Shown piece by piece: positions 5,974 through 13,936 of a DNA stretch of 15,015 bases; position 1 is the stretch's first letter, and each line of letters opens with the position of its first letter. A program made the position numbers and the translations under genes. Under the pieces are notes generated by a model that was given only the letters and a program-made list of their open reading frames with translations, was not told where the DNA came from and made no database searches. This DNA comes from Bacteroidota bacterium (GTDB lineage Bacteria; Bacteroidota; Bacteroidia; Chitinophagales; Chitinophagaceae). The DNA lies in contig JAFAEM010000019.1 of assembly GCA_023424015.1 (NCBI GenBank), positions 1 through 15,015 on the forward strand. The letters are read 5' to 3'.

Positions 5974-6360
5974 ATGGAAACCAATTTTATATCCCGGGTT
6001 TGGCATATACCTTCACTGATCGGCAACGCCATTCCAGGCGTTCTTGTGTGGGACAATGGAAAAATCCTCTTCATTACTGAAGATGGTATAGAGTTCAATG
6101 TTTGGCGGGAGGAACTCAGTTCGGTCAAATGGCCTTTTTTAAGAATGGGTATGGGATTCGATGCTGTCGTAAACGGGAAAAAATATAAGTTCAGTTTCTC
6201 CAAACCCAACCATAGCTCACCCGATATTTATTACACCGCCGGGTCGCCCTACCCGAAAGTTTCATACGCAGGACAGGGCTTCCATGACCTGAGTAGCCTG
6301 GGCACTATTAAAACTGACAGGGCAACCACTCGCAAATGGAAAAAGCTACTGAAAGGATAG
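5974..6360 (+). CDS. Small hypothetical protein with a possible PH/GRAM-like beta domain
   Basis: This 128-residue cytoplasmic protein has no signal peptide or membrane helix. Residues 20-75 alternate short beta strands (GVLVWDNGKILFITEDGIEFNV, then WREELSSVKWP, then FDAVVNGKKYKFSF), a pattern seen in GRAM and bacterial PH-like domains. The C-terminus is basic (TTRKWKKLLKG). I cannot name a family with certainty. ATG 5974 is preferred over the in-frame TTG 5953. It converges with the PEGA-like lipoprotein gene, with only 6 bases between stops and no visible terminator hairpin. Confidence 0.68.
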   Translation: METNFISRVWHIPSLIGNAIPGVLVWDNGKILFITEDGIEFNVWREELSSVKWPFLRMGMGFDAVVNGKKYKFSFSKPNHSSPDIYYTAGSPYPKVSYAGQGFHDLSSLGTIKTDRATTRKWKKLLKG

Positions 6361-6366
6361 AGTGGT

Positions 6367-6873
6367 CTAATTGATCCTTATAAGTTTTGACTCTTGCTCT
6401 GGGGAAACATCAGCAATGTTGACGATGTTAAGTACAGGCGCCCGTGCGGATAGGTTTGCAGTTCGATCGAGCGTTTCATCAACAACCGGATCTTGTATTT
6501 TCCACATGGCACCGGTTATAGGGTCAATGAACAGCATGCCAATCGCGCCACCGATAACGAGGTTACCAAAATACCAACCGTTGAGTTTAAAGTCGATGGT
6601 TACAATTTTCTCATCAAAACCTGGGGAGCTCAACTTTACCTGGTATTGTGCCTTTGAAAAATAGCCAGCACCCGATTTCAGCCTGACGGTTGTAGGACTT
6701 TTCCCCTGGTAAACAACATGACCCTTCTTATCCGTTATCTTAATATTTGCACCCGGAGGATCAGTTCGCAAATAAACGGGATAGGAAGATTTACTAACAA
6801 TGGTAGCACAACCTGAGAAAAACATAATGCAGGGAAACAGGAGAAAAAGCAAATCAGTGCTGGTTCGTTTCAT
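6367..6873 (-). CDS. PEGA-like lipoprotein
   Basis: This 168-residue protein has a lipoprotein signal ending FFSGC, with Cys22 as the lipidation site. The segment from about 31 to 95 resembles a PEGA-type beta sandwich: YPVYLRTDPPGANIKITDK, a short linker with GKSPTTVRL, and YQVKLSSPGFDEKIVTI. It is followed by a hydrophobic, Gly-rich stretch (WYFGNLVIGGAIGMLFIDPITGAMW, about 98-122) that may be a membrane-associated hairpin, typical of small envelope lipoproteins with a PEGA domain. The tail is polar. It is anchored in the envelope and its role is not known. It lies 100 bp downstream of the rhamnosidase gene on the same strand and could be co-transcribed with it, but no functional link is evident. 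Confidence 0.75.
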   Translation of the reverse strand: MKRTSTDLLFLLFPCIMFFSGCATIVSKSSYPVYLRTDPPGANIKITDKKGHVVYQGKSPTTVRLKSGAGYFSKAQYQVKLSSPGFDEKIVTIDFKLNGWYFGNLVIGGAIGMLFIDPITGAMWKIQDPVVDETLDRTANLSARAPVLNIVNIADVSPEQESKLIRIN

Positions 6874-6973
6874 GACGTTACGTCGCTGCAGTTTTGAAGG
6901 AAGATGGTGGCTCGTTGCAGCAGACCCAATATTATGTTTTAAAATCGAAATTTCAAATACCTCGAATATCCCA

Positions 6974-9670
6974 CTATTGATTTACAGTAAACTCGTAACT
7001 ACCCGATCCCAGCTGCAGTTTTACAGACCCGTTTTCGCTTCCTGCTACAATGATTTCCCGCCGACCACTGATCTGCTGGCCATTTTCGGATATGGAGTTC
7101 GCATCCGAAGCCGGCACAAAAACTGTTGCTGATGTATTAGCCGGTATAACAATATCCAGGGTGAGTTTACCATTATCAAGCTTCCACCCACTATGCAGCT
7201 TACCGTAATAAGTTTGTAGAGTAGCGGCAGCATGTCCAAGTTTTTCACTGACATGTGGCCGAATAATGATCTTTTTATATCCAGTCTTCTCCTCATCAGT
7301 TTCAAGACCTGCCACCACCCGGTACATCCAGTCGCCAATGGCGCCATAAGCATAATGATTAAACGAGTTCATCCCCGGTGTCTGGAAACTGCTATCGGGT
7401 TTAATTCCATCCCATCTTTCCCAAATAGTGGTGGCACCCATTTTCACAGGATAGAGCCAGGATGGATAAGATTCCTGCAACAGCAAGGTGTAAGCCAAAT
7501 CCGTATATCCAAAACGGCTAAGTACATGACAGAGGTAGGGTGTTCCAAGAAACCCGGTTGTCAAATGATTATTGTAGCTTTTAATATTATTCGCAAGGGT
7601 TTCCGCGGCCTTGGCACGCATTGATTCAGGAAGCATATCAAAATGTAGTGCCAGCACATAAGCCGTTTGCGTACCCGATACCAGGCGTCCACTTGGAGTG
7701 ACATACTCTTTTAAGAAAGCATCTTTGATATTTTTTAAAAGAGCCTGGTATTTTATCACATCCTCTGCCCTGCCCAACACTTTCGCCGCTTTAACGATGA
7801 GTTCGGTTGAATGAGCAAAGAAACATTGTGCAATAAGGTATTTGTCTGTAACTGCTGAGCGGCCATCATTATCGTCAAATGGCCGGTAAAAAAGCCAGTC
7901 GCCAAAATGAAAACCTTTATTCCAGAGATTATCCACGCTATTTCTTTCCATATAACCAACCCAGGCCTTCATACTTTCGTACTGGTCTTCCAAAACCTTT
8001 CTATCACCGTAGGCCAGGTACATATCCCAGGGTATGATGGTAGCTGCATCAGCCCATCCGGCAGACCCGGCGGAATTTTCATTCAACACATTTGGTATTA
8101 CAAAAGGTACGCTGCCATTTATCTGGTCGGCCGCAAGATCTTTCAGCCATTTGGCAAAGAAATTATTCACGCCGAAATTGAAAGCAGCGGTGCGTGAAAA
8201 AGCCTGCGCATCACCTGTCCAGCCAAGACGTTCGTCACGTTGTGGACAATCAGTGGGTACATCCAGGAAATTACCACGCTGACCCCATTGAATATTATGT
8301 TGTAATTGGTTGATCAAAGGATGCGATGATATAAAACTACCTGTTGGTTTCATCGCAGAATATAAGGCCACTGCTGTGAAATTATCTTCATTGATCGAGG
8401 CGGTGAACCCGCTTATTTTAATATAGCGAAAACCAAAAAATGTAAAAGAAGGTTCAAATACTTCTTCCTGCCCGCCCTTCAGATAATAGATAGCTTTTGC
8501 TTTTGCACCGCGTAGATTATCGAGATAAAAATTGCCTTCCTTATCCAACACTTCAGCATGTTGTATGACGATGCTATCCCCGGTGTTGCCCCTGAGTTTC
8601 ACGGTTACCCAGCCAACAAGGTTTTGCCCAAAATCAATAACCTGCTCCCCTTTCGGGGTCTTAAAAATTTTAACCGGTTTAAACGTTTCATGTTTTTTGA
8701 TGGGTTCGTTGTAAGTAGCTACGAGGTTGTCAAGTGGGTAATCACGCTGCGTAACGCCAGCCCATCCGCTATCATCAAAACCTGCCATGAGCCAGCCTTT
8801 TTTTTCAACCCTTGCGTCATATGTTTCACCATGATAAATTTCCGTATAACGCACAGCGCCGGTTGATGATTTCCAACTGTCATCAGAGACAATAAGTTCA
8901 GAACTTCCATCAGTATAATTGATCTGCAACTGGAGCAATATGCCCAATTTATCACCGTAAATATTCTTCCGGTTTTCCCAGGCCAGATTACTGCGATACC
9001 AGCCATTTCCTACCGCCACGCCAATAGCATTATTACCGGTAGTAATGAGATCGGTGACATCGAAAGCCTGGTACTGCAAACGTTTATTATAACTGGTCCA
9101 GCCCGGGCTGAGGTAATGATCTCCCACCCTTTTTCCATTGATGGCTGCTTCATAAATTCCATGGGCTGAAATAAAAACCGTCGCGGACTTCAGTTTTTTG
9201 CCAACACGAAATGGCTTTCGGAAATATTGCGCCGGCCTGTTGACAAGATCCTCATCGAAACCGGCTTCTATCCATTTTGCTTTCCAGTCTGCAGTTGCGA
9301 GACCCATTTGAAACGATGCTGTACTCCATGAAGAGGCTTTATTACTGTTGTCCCATACCCGCACCTGCCAGGAATATTTTTCACCGGGTAACAATTCTCC
9401 ACCCCTATACGGCACATGCACTGACTGATCAGACACTTGTTTTCCACTTGTCCAAACCGTTTTCTTGCCATTCAATACTCTAAGCTCATAAGCTACCTGC
9501 ACCAGGCCGCGCTGGCTTCCTGACAATTGCCATGAAAAACGAGGCTGCTTTACATCAATTCCGATGGGGTCAGTCAGATTTTCTGTCAGCAGGTTTACTA
9601 CTTTCACTTGTGAGAATGCAGTCGTAATAAACAGAAGGAGCAAGGCAGGTAAAGAAAAGGCTTTTATCAT
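6974..9670 (-). CDS. GH78 alpha-L-rhamnosidase
   Basis: This 898-residue enzyme is predicted to hydrolyse terminal alpha-L-rhamnose from plant glycosides or polysaccharides by the inverting mechanism of family GH78. A signal peptide covers residues 1-20, so it acts in the periplasm or outside. The order of domains is as expected: an N-terminal Ig-like segment (about 25-125; PRFSWQL, YELRV), lectin-like and beta-sandwich modules (about 150-435; WIEAGFD, AINGKRVGDHYLSPGWTSY, GNGWYR), an alpha6/alpha6 catalytic barrel (about 445-790) and a C-terminal beta domain. Catalytic signatures are intact: CPQRDERLGWTGD (475-487), with Glu480 the likely acid, and WERWD (750-754), with Glu751 the likely base. 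Length is normal. No SusC/SusD pair, sugar transporter or other rhamnose gene is in view, so it looks like an orphan rather than part of a polysaccharide locus. Confidence 0.95.
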   Translation of the reverse strand: MIKAFSLPALLLLFITTAFSQVKVVNLLTENLTDPIGIDVKQPRFSWQLSGSQRGLVQVAYELRVLNGKKTVWTSGKQVSDQSVHVPYRGGELLPGEKYSWQVRVWDNSNKASSWSTASFQMGLATADWKAKWIEAGFDEDLVNRPAQYFRKPFRVGKKLKSATVFISAHGIYEAAINGKRVGDHYLSPGWTSYNKRLQYQAFDVTDLITTGNNAIGVAVGNGWYRSNLAWENRKNIYGDKLGILLQLQINYTDGSSELIVSDDSWKSSTGAVRYTEIYHGETYDARVEKKGWLMAGFDDSGWAGVTQRDYPLDNLVATYNEPIKKHETFKPVKIFKTPKGEQVIDFGQNLVGWVTVKLRGNTGDSIVIQHAEVLDKEGNFYLDNLRGAKAKAIYYLKGGQEEVFEPSFTFFGFRYIKISGFTASINEDNFTAVALYSAMKPTGSFISSHPLINQLQHNIQWGQRGNFLDVPTDCPQRDERLGWTGDAQAFSRTAAFNFGVNNFFAKWLKDLAADQINGSVPFVIPNVLNENSAGSAGWADAATIIPWDMYLAYGDRKVLEDQYESMKAWVGYMERNSVDNLWNKGFHFGDWLFYRPFDDNDGRSAVTDKYLIAQCFFAHSTELIVKAAKVLGRAEDVIKYQALLKNIKDAFLKEYVTPSGRLVSGTQTAYVLALHFDMLPESMRAKAAETLANNIKSYNNHLTTGFLGTPYLCHVLSRFGYTDLAYTLLLQESYPSWLYPVKMGATTIWERWDGIKPDSSFQTPGMNSFNHYAYGAIGDWMYRVVAGLETDEEKTGYKKIIIRPHVSEKLGHAAATLQTYYGKLHSGWKLDNGKLTLDIVIPANTSATVFVPASDANSISENGQQISGRREIIVAGSENGSVKLQLGSGSYEFTVNQ

Positions 9671-9722
9671 AAACAGATTTCTTTGGTATATAAGCTATGA
9701 ATATAAGAAAAGCCAGGGATAG

Positions 9723-9764
9723 CTGGATACTTGATACTTGATACTAGATGCTGGATGCTGGATG
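9723..9764. repeat. GATACTT/GATGCTG heptad array
   Basis: Six successive 7-bp words (GATACTT twice, GATACTA, GATGCTG twice, then GATGTG, one base short) lie about 55 bp upstream of the rhamnosidase start. They belong to the same word family as the arrays at 5311-5415 and 13816-13840. Confidence 0.8.
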
Positions 9765-9794
9765 TGTAAGGTTATTTGTCGCAAGGATTCTAAG

Positions 9795-9869
9795 CCCCCT
9801 CTCCCTGGGAGAGGGGGTTGGGGGTGAGGCTTCGCTGGGGGTGAGGCCTGGTTGGAGGTGAGGCCGGTT
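9795..9869. repeat. GC-rich hairpin plus three 17-bp tandem repeats
   Basis: CCCCCTCTCCC (9795-9805) and GGGAGAGGGGG (9807-9817) are perfect 11-bp inverted arms around one base. They are followed by three 17-bp tandem units that begin TGGGGGTGAGGC or TGGAGGTGAGGC, at 9819, 9836 and 9853. The last unit ends on the first base of the stop codon of the minus-strand lipoprotein gene. It resembles REP-like intergenic hairpins (inferred). It may protect or terminate the lipoprotein transcript. Confidence 0.75.
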
Positions 9870-10417
9870 TATGATTTCTTATACCACTTATATGGCGCAG
9901 ATCCGGGTACTGTGATCTGGATGGCTGGTGGTGTATTGTCACCGATATACAGGTAACCTCTTTTCCCCGCAAGCTTAGGTGCTTTTAACTCGTCGCTGGT
10001 AAGCGCACGGTCGCGACTATTGGCAGCATGGTTAAAATCATTGAAACGCTTTCTGCCTTTTGTGGGATAAAAAGTGAAGGTGCCATCACCATGGAACGCA
10101 ACGGTGCCTGTACAATCAATGAGTTCTTCATACATGTTACGTGCAAACTCATAACGATAGAACCTGGCTTCGCCGTTTTTGTAAAAGATCATGGCTTCCC
10201 TTGATGGAACAGCATAGCGACCTGCATATTGTCCTTCCTTGTAATTCTCCCAAAACTCAAAATCAATGTACCCGTGTTCCCATGCGCCTACAAGCTCGTC
10301 GGGCACTTCTGTACGTGGTGTTTGTTTTGGATCAATTGTTTTGTCGGAACCATCTTTACTACAACTGAATGAAGCCATCACAAAGCTGAGGCTCATTAAT
10401 AGGATAAGTTTTTTCAT
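9869..10417 (-). CDS. Hypothetical lipoprotein
   Basis: This 182-residue protein has a lipoprotein signal peptide (residues 1-18) with Cys19 in ASFSC. The mature N-terminus is SKDGSDK, a charged linker after the lipid-bearing Cys that may favour surface display as in other Bacteroidota (inferred). The rest is a beta-rich single domain: ELVGAWEHGYIDFEFW, then AMIFYKNGEARFYRYEF, GTVAFHGDGTFTFYPTKGRKRF and APYKWYKK at the end. The layout, with an opening GxW and successive strands, resembles a lipocalin-like fold, but this is a guess. No enzyme motif is visible. ATG 10417 begins the signal peptide and is preceded directly by a hairpin-forming sequence. The gene sits downstream of hutU on the same strand, 179 bp away. 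Confidence 0.75.
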   Translation of the reverse strand: MKKLILLMSLSFVMASFSCSKDGSDKTIDPKQTPRTEVPDELVGAWEHGYIDFEFWENYKEGQYAGRYAVPSREAMIFYKNGEARFYRYEFARNMYEELIDCTGTVAFHGDGTFTFYPTKGRKRFNDFNHAANSRDRALTSDELKAPKLAGKRGYLYIGDNTPPAIQITVPGSAPYKWYKKS

Positions 10418-10450
10418 CTCGTTTAATTTTTGCAGTAATATTAAAACGAG
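10418..10450 (-). promoter_or_regulatory. Stem-loop flush with the lipoprotein start codon
   Basis: On the minus strand CTCGTTTTAAT and ATTAAACGAG pair with one bulged T around a 12-base loop, and the stem ends at the base before ATG 10417. A leader hairpin that touches the start codon could limit ribosome entry. The stem is AT-rich and therefore weak. Confidence 0.35.
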
Positions 10451-10596
10451 AGAAGACCAACTCCTCCTTGTATTTGTATGAATTGGGAATTACGCTGTAT
10501 GAGTTTGAAAAAATCAGGCACAACCCTTGTCCCGCCTGCATCCGGGCCATCGCCAATTTTTTTGTATTCAGCGAGCTATTAATGTTAACAAATCAT

Positions 10597-12357
10597 TTAC
10601 CTTCTTTTGATCGTGTCGTGAATGTTAAGATCATGAGCCCTGGCAGTATTTTTTGCTAATTCATAACCCGCATCTGCATGCCTGATCACGCCCATGCCCG
10701 GGTCATTACGCAAAACACGTTTTAACCTTTGCTCCGCATCGGCACTTCCATCCGCTACGATCACCATACCAGCATGAATACTATAACCCATGCCCACACC
10801 TCCGCCGTGATGAAGACTTACCCAACTGGCGCCACCAGCCGTATTTACAAGCGCATTTAATATTGGCCAGTCGGCCACTGCATCGCTGCCATCCATCATA
10901 GCTTCCGTTTCGCGGTTAGGGCTTGCTACTGATCCGGTATCCAAATGATCCCGACCAATCACAATGGGTGCCTTTATTTTCCCGCTTCGTACCAGTTCAT
11001 TGAATGCCAGACCCGCTTTTTCACGTTCACCCTGGCCAAGCCAGCAAATACGTGCAGGCAATCCCTGGAATGCAATCTTCTCCTTTGCCATTTTCATCCA
11101 GCGGATCATACTTTTATTCTCGGGGAACATACTCATGATCACTTCGTCCGTTACCGCGATATCATTCGGATCGCCGCTTAGGGCCGCCCATCGAAAAGGC
11201 CCTTTACCTTCACAAAATAAAGGGCGGATATAAGCGGGTACGAACCCTGGGAATAACGCATTTACGCCACCACCCACATCAAGTTTTATGGAAGGGTTAA
11301 ATTCATTACTATCCCTCGACATGCCTGCTTCGTATTCCAGAGCACGTGCACGAAGATTATTGCCATAATCAAAAGTGATTGCGCCCATGTTTTGCAACTG
11401 CATCATGAGTTGAACATGCAGATGCATACTTTCATAAGCCATTTGCAGGTACTGTTCAGGATTTTCCTGGCGCATAATGGCGGCCTGCGTGTTGTTGATG
11501 GTATGTGGCACATATCCCACGAGTGGATCGTGCGCAGAAGTCTGGTCGGTGAGAGTATCAGGGACGATATTTCTCTCAACAAGTCTTTGCAACAGGCATA
11601 CCGCGTTGGTAAGTACCGCTATGGACAAGGCTTCACCATTTTGTTTTGCTTCAAGGGCACGGTCGATAGCTTCGTCAACATTTTCAAACCATGTATCACA
11701 ATAACGTGTTTCAAGTCTTTTCTGAATACGCCAGAGTTCCACTTCGGCCACCAGGGCTACACCTTCATTCATAGTGATCGCCAGGGGTTGGGCACCTCCC
11801 ATGCCACCCAGACCGGCTGTTACATTAAGCGTTCCTTTTAAAGAAGCTGTAGTTCCAGCATCAGTATTCCTATCTGAAAAGTGCTTATTAGCCAGCGCTG
11901 CATAAGTCTCGTAAGTACCCTGCACGATACCCTGGCTGCCGATATAGATCCAGGAACCGGCTGTCATCTGGCCGTACATCATCAGGCCTTTTTGTTCCAG
12001 TTCGTCAAAGTGTTTCCAGTTTGCCCAGTTGGGTACCAATTGTGAATTGCTGATCAGCACACGAGGAGCATCCTTATGTGTTTTAAGAATACCGACAGGT
12101 TTACCGCTTTGAATCAATAGCGACTCGTCATTTTCCAACACTTTCAATGATTGTATGATCGTATCAAGCGCTTCAAAATCCCTTGCAGCTTTTCCCCTGC
12201 CTCCGTATACGATTAGGTCGTCGGGTCGCTCGGCCACTTCCGGGTTTAGGTTGTTCAGCAGCATTCGCAAAGCGGCTTCCTGTATCCAGCCTTTACATTT
12301 TAATTCGCTCCCGGTTGGAGTCTTGTATTTGATGGGATCATAAGTAGTTTGAACCAT
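10597..12357 (-). CDS. hutU: Urocanate hydratase
   Basis: This 586-residue cytoplasmic enzyme converts urocanate to 4-imidazolone-5-propionate, the second step of histidine breakdown, using tightly bound NAD+ as electrophile. Family signatures are intact along the chain: YGGRGKAARD near residue 51, GKPVGILKTHKDAPRVL (85-101), the NAD-binding glycine stretch TAGLGGMGGAQPL (180-192), DQTSAHDPLVGY (271-282), FCEGKGPFRWAALSGD (381-396), ARICWLGQGER with conserved Cys438 (the counterpart of Pseudomonas putida Cys410), IGRDHLDTGSVASPNRETEAM and SLHHGGGVGMGYSIHAG. The length is slightly above the roughly 555 of the Pseudomonas enzyme. No hutH, hutI, hutG or hutF is next to it. A response regulator gene lies 51 bp upstream on the same strand and might share its transcript. 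Confidence 0.96.
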   Translation of the reverse strand: MVQTTYDPIKYKTPTGSELKCKGWIQEAALRMLLNNLNPEVAERPDDLIVYGGRGKAARDFEALDTIIQSLKVLENDESLLIQSGKPVGILKTHKDAPRVLISNSQLVPNWANWKHFDELEQKGLMMYGQMTAGSWIYIGSQGIVQGTYETYAALANKHFSDRNTDAGTTASLKGTLNVTAGLGGMGGAQPLAITMNEGVALVAEVELWRIQKRLETRYCDTWFENVDEAIDRALEAKQNGEALSIAVLTNAVCLLQRLVERNIVPDTLTDQTSAHDPLVGYVPHTINNTQAAIMRQENPEQYLQMAYESMHLHVQLMMQLQNMGAITFDYGNNLRARALEYEAGMSRDSNEFNPSIKLDVGGGVNALFPGFVPAYIRPLFCEGKGPFRWAALSGDPNDIAVTDEVIMSMFPENKSMIRWMKMAKEKIAFQGLPARICWLGQGEREKAGLAFNELVRSGKIKAPIVIGRDHLDTGSVASPNRETEAMMDGSDAVADWPILNALVNTAGGASWVSLHHGGGVGMGYSIHAGMVIVADGSADAEQRLKRVLRNDPGMGVIRHADAGYELAKNTARAHDLNIHDTIKRR

Positions 12358-12408
12358 GGCAGGTAATTAGCATTTCAGCAAAGATGAAGATTTTCGTCTT
12401 AACCGTAC

Positions 12409-12837
12409 TCATGGAAAGGAATTGGGATGCTGGCATACTTTCCAATACTCAATGATCATCTTTATTACGTTGCGATATTCCTCGTAATGACTGCTCTTGC
12501 GAAAAAACCCCTGAATGGTGAGTTCCCTGTAAGCTATTGAGACAATTCTTTTATCAATAAATGTTGACAGGAAAATAAAAGGGATACTTTTCTCCCGCAA
12601 ATAAGGTTCTTCATCAATTTGTCGTTTAAGCTCTACCCCACCCTGGCCTGGTAAATTGATATCGCTGATGATCACAAGTGGCTTTTCTGTTGTCTCGAGA
12701 AGATATTGATAAGCATCGCTTCCCCTGTCAAAGAAAAGCAGGGTGTTTGTGACACCCAGGTCAGAAATGGCGTCCCTGAAGATCTCCTGGTCGTCTTTAT
12801 CATTCTCGATCACAACAATAGGACCCTGGTATGACAT
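12409..12837 (-). CDS. Single-domain response regulator receiver protein
   Basis: This 142-residue cytoplasmic protein is one CheY-like receiver domain without an output domain. The acidic pocket is Glu11 and Asp13 (VVIENDKDD), the phospho-acceptor Asp59 sits in IISDINLPGQGG, the switch Thr92 in FIFLST, and the conserved Lys114 in FFRKSS. All key residues are present, so it should be phosphorylatable. Such receivers act in phosphorelays or by binding a partner. The only kinase in the window, about 8 kb away, has a broken ATPase domain and is not obviously its partner. ATG 12837 is the only sensible start. It may be transcribed together with hutU downstream. Confidence 0.92.
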   Translation of the reverse strand: MSYQGPIVVIENDKDDQEIFRDAISDLGVTNTLLFFDRGSDAYQYLLETTEKPLVIISDINLPGQGGVELKRQIDEEPYLREKSIPFIFLSTFIDKRIVSIAYRELTIQGFFRKSSHYEEYRNVIKMIIEYWKVCQHPNSFP

Positions 12838-12958
12838 AGTTTAATGTGTGGCTGTGGTTACGATCTAAAAAAGCTATAAATGTCAGCACCAGAATAGTGC
12901 CAGATTATTCCCTGCTTAGCTGCTACCGAAACCGGAAATAAATCGACACCTATGTACT

Positions 12959-12987
12959 AAAAAATCCCCGCCATAACTGACGGGGAC
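12959..12987 (-). terminator. Intrinsic terminator after the DUF6515-like gene
   Basis: On the minus strand CCCCGTC and GGCGGGG form a 7-bp stem (one G-U pair) around AGTTAT, extended by one T-A pair, followed by TTTTTT. It lies about 30 bp past the stop of the 13017-13727 gene and separates it from the response regulator gene downstream. Confidence 0.85.
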
Positions 12988-13016
12988 CCTGAAATATTCA
13001 TAAATAAAGCAAAAGA

Positions 13017-13727
13017 CTATTTTCCAACTATCTTGTACTTTGTCTTACCATCCGAAACGATTTCCTCGTAATATATATCGTCTGGTGAAACATAATACTT
13101 ATTACCATTTACAACAACATGTTTGCTGTTTTCCGGCAGCTGGTCTACAATGTCGCCAATATAAGGGCCATCATCCACGTATTCTTCATCGGTATTGATC
13201 TTTCCATCCTTACCAACCACCGTGTACCAAATTTCATCGTTGTCCTTTATCTCTTCCTTATAATATGTACCATCCAGCTCAAAGTATTTCTGATCATTGA
13301 TCACCACCACCTTGGCGCCATTGGGCAATTCGGGCACCGAAGCCCCTAGTGGCGCATCAACCACCTCGTACCGGCTACCATTGGCATCGGACCGATAATA
13401 AGTGCCACCATAATAGTAATAAGGCATATCCCTCACATAGATCCTTCGATGACCCCTGGGCAGAATATTGATGTGTATGCCAATAGGCGGCGCCACTACA
13501 CGAAAATATCCGCCATAAGGACGGTAGTAATACCCATTGGAGTAATGAAAACTGACACCCCGATAAGGAACTATAATACGCGGACCAGCGATATGCACCA
13601 CACGCTGACCCCTATACGGACCGTAACCATGGTGCCGGTAATATCTTCCGCGCTGTGCGCTGGCATCCTGTACAAGGAAGAGGGCAATGGCTGCAAAGCC
13701 AAGGGAACGTAGAATTATTGATCTCAT
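13017..13727 (-). CDS. DUF6515-like secreted protein, Gly/Tyr/Arg-rich
   Basis: This 236-residue protein has a signal peptide (residues 1-24, ending ASA before QRGRYY), so it is exported. Residues 25-70 are rich in Arg, Tyr, Gly and His, an extended low-complexity segment. Then come related modules: PIGIHINILPRGHRRIYV with YYYYGGTYYR, then YEVVDAPLGASVPELPNGAKVVVINDQKYFELDGTYYKEE, then GPYIGDIVDQLPENSKHVVVNGNKYYVSPDDIYYEE. The PxG..V..LP and (G/D)xYY signatures fit the DUF6515 group of exported proteins, whose function is unknown. I see no lipobox and no catalytic motif. The later modules are acidic, unlike the basic N-terminal part. The gene stands alone with its own strong terminator. Confidence 0.82.
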   Translation of the reverse strand: MRSIILRSLGFAAIALFLVQDASAQRGRYYRHHGYGPYRGQRVVHIAGPRIIVPYRGVSFHYSNGYYYRPYGGYFRVVAPPIGIHINILPRGHRRIYVRDMPYYYYGGTYYRSDANGSRYEVVDAPLGASVPELPNGAKVVVINDQKYFELDGTYYKEEIKDNDEIWYTVVGKDGKINTDEEYVDDGPYIGDIVDQLPENSKHVVVNGNKYYVSPDDIYYEEIVSDGKTKYKIVGK

Positions 13728-13815
13728 ATATTCCGGTTTTAATTACAGACTAAAAGTAGAGAAGCAAGTTTAAAAAGATTCATAAAGCCAAAGAGGTGGG
13801 AGGATTTTAACAAAT

Positions 13816-13840
13816 TATCCAGTATCCAGTATCCAGTATC
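13816..13840. repeat. TATCCAG heptad array beside the insertion sequence
   Basis: Three perfect copies of TATCCAG and part of a fourth (TATC) form a short array. This is the reverse-strand form of the CTGGATA words in the arrays at 5311 and 9723. It ends 3 bp before the left end of the insertion sequence, so the IS may have landed next to or within a longer array. Confidence 0.85.
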
Positions 13841-13872
13841 ACTACTGTCCGGGAAAAGCAGTTTATAAAAAG

Positions 13873-13900
13873 AAAAAGAGAGCTTTTGACTCTCTTTTTT
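13873..13900 (+). terminator. Terminator hairpin in the IS leader
   Basis: AAAAAGAGAG and CTCTCTTTTT form a perfect 10-bp stem around a 7-base loop (CTTTTGA), and the descending arm runs into a row of six T. It lies between the IS end and the transposase start at 13937. Placed there it would stop outside transcription from entering the transposase gene. Confidence 0.65.
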
Positions 13901-13936
13901 GGTTTAGTTTAGAGTTTCCACACAAAAAATTAAACC

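Noticed and set aside
7232..9006. Several 60-130-residue open frames inside the rhamnosidase region
   Set aside because: They are antisense or out-of-frame shadows of an intact 898-codon GH78 gene with complete motifs.
11392..11841. 149-residue open frame (+)
   Set aside because: It is antisense to hutU, whose frame is intact and fully conserved across this stretch.
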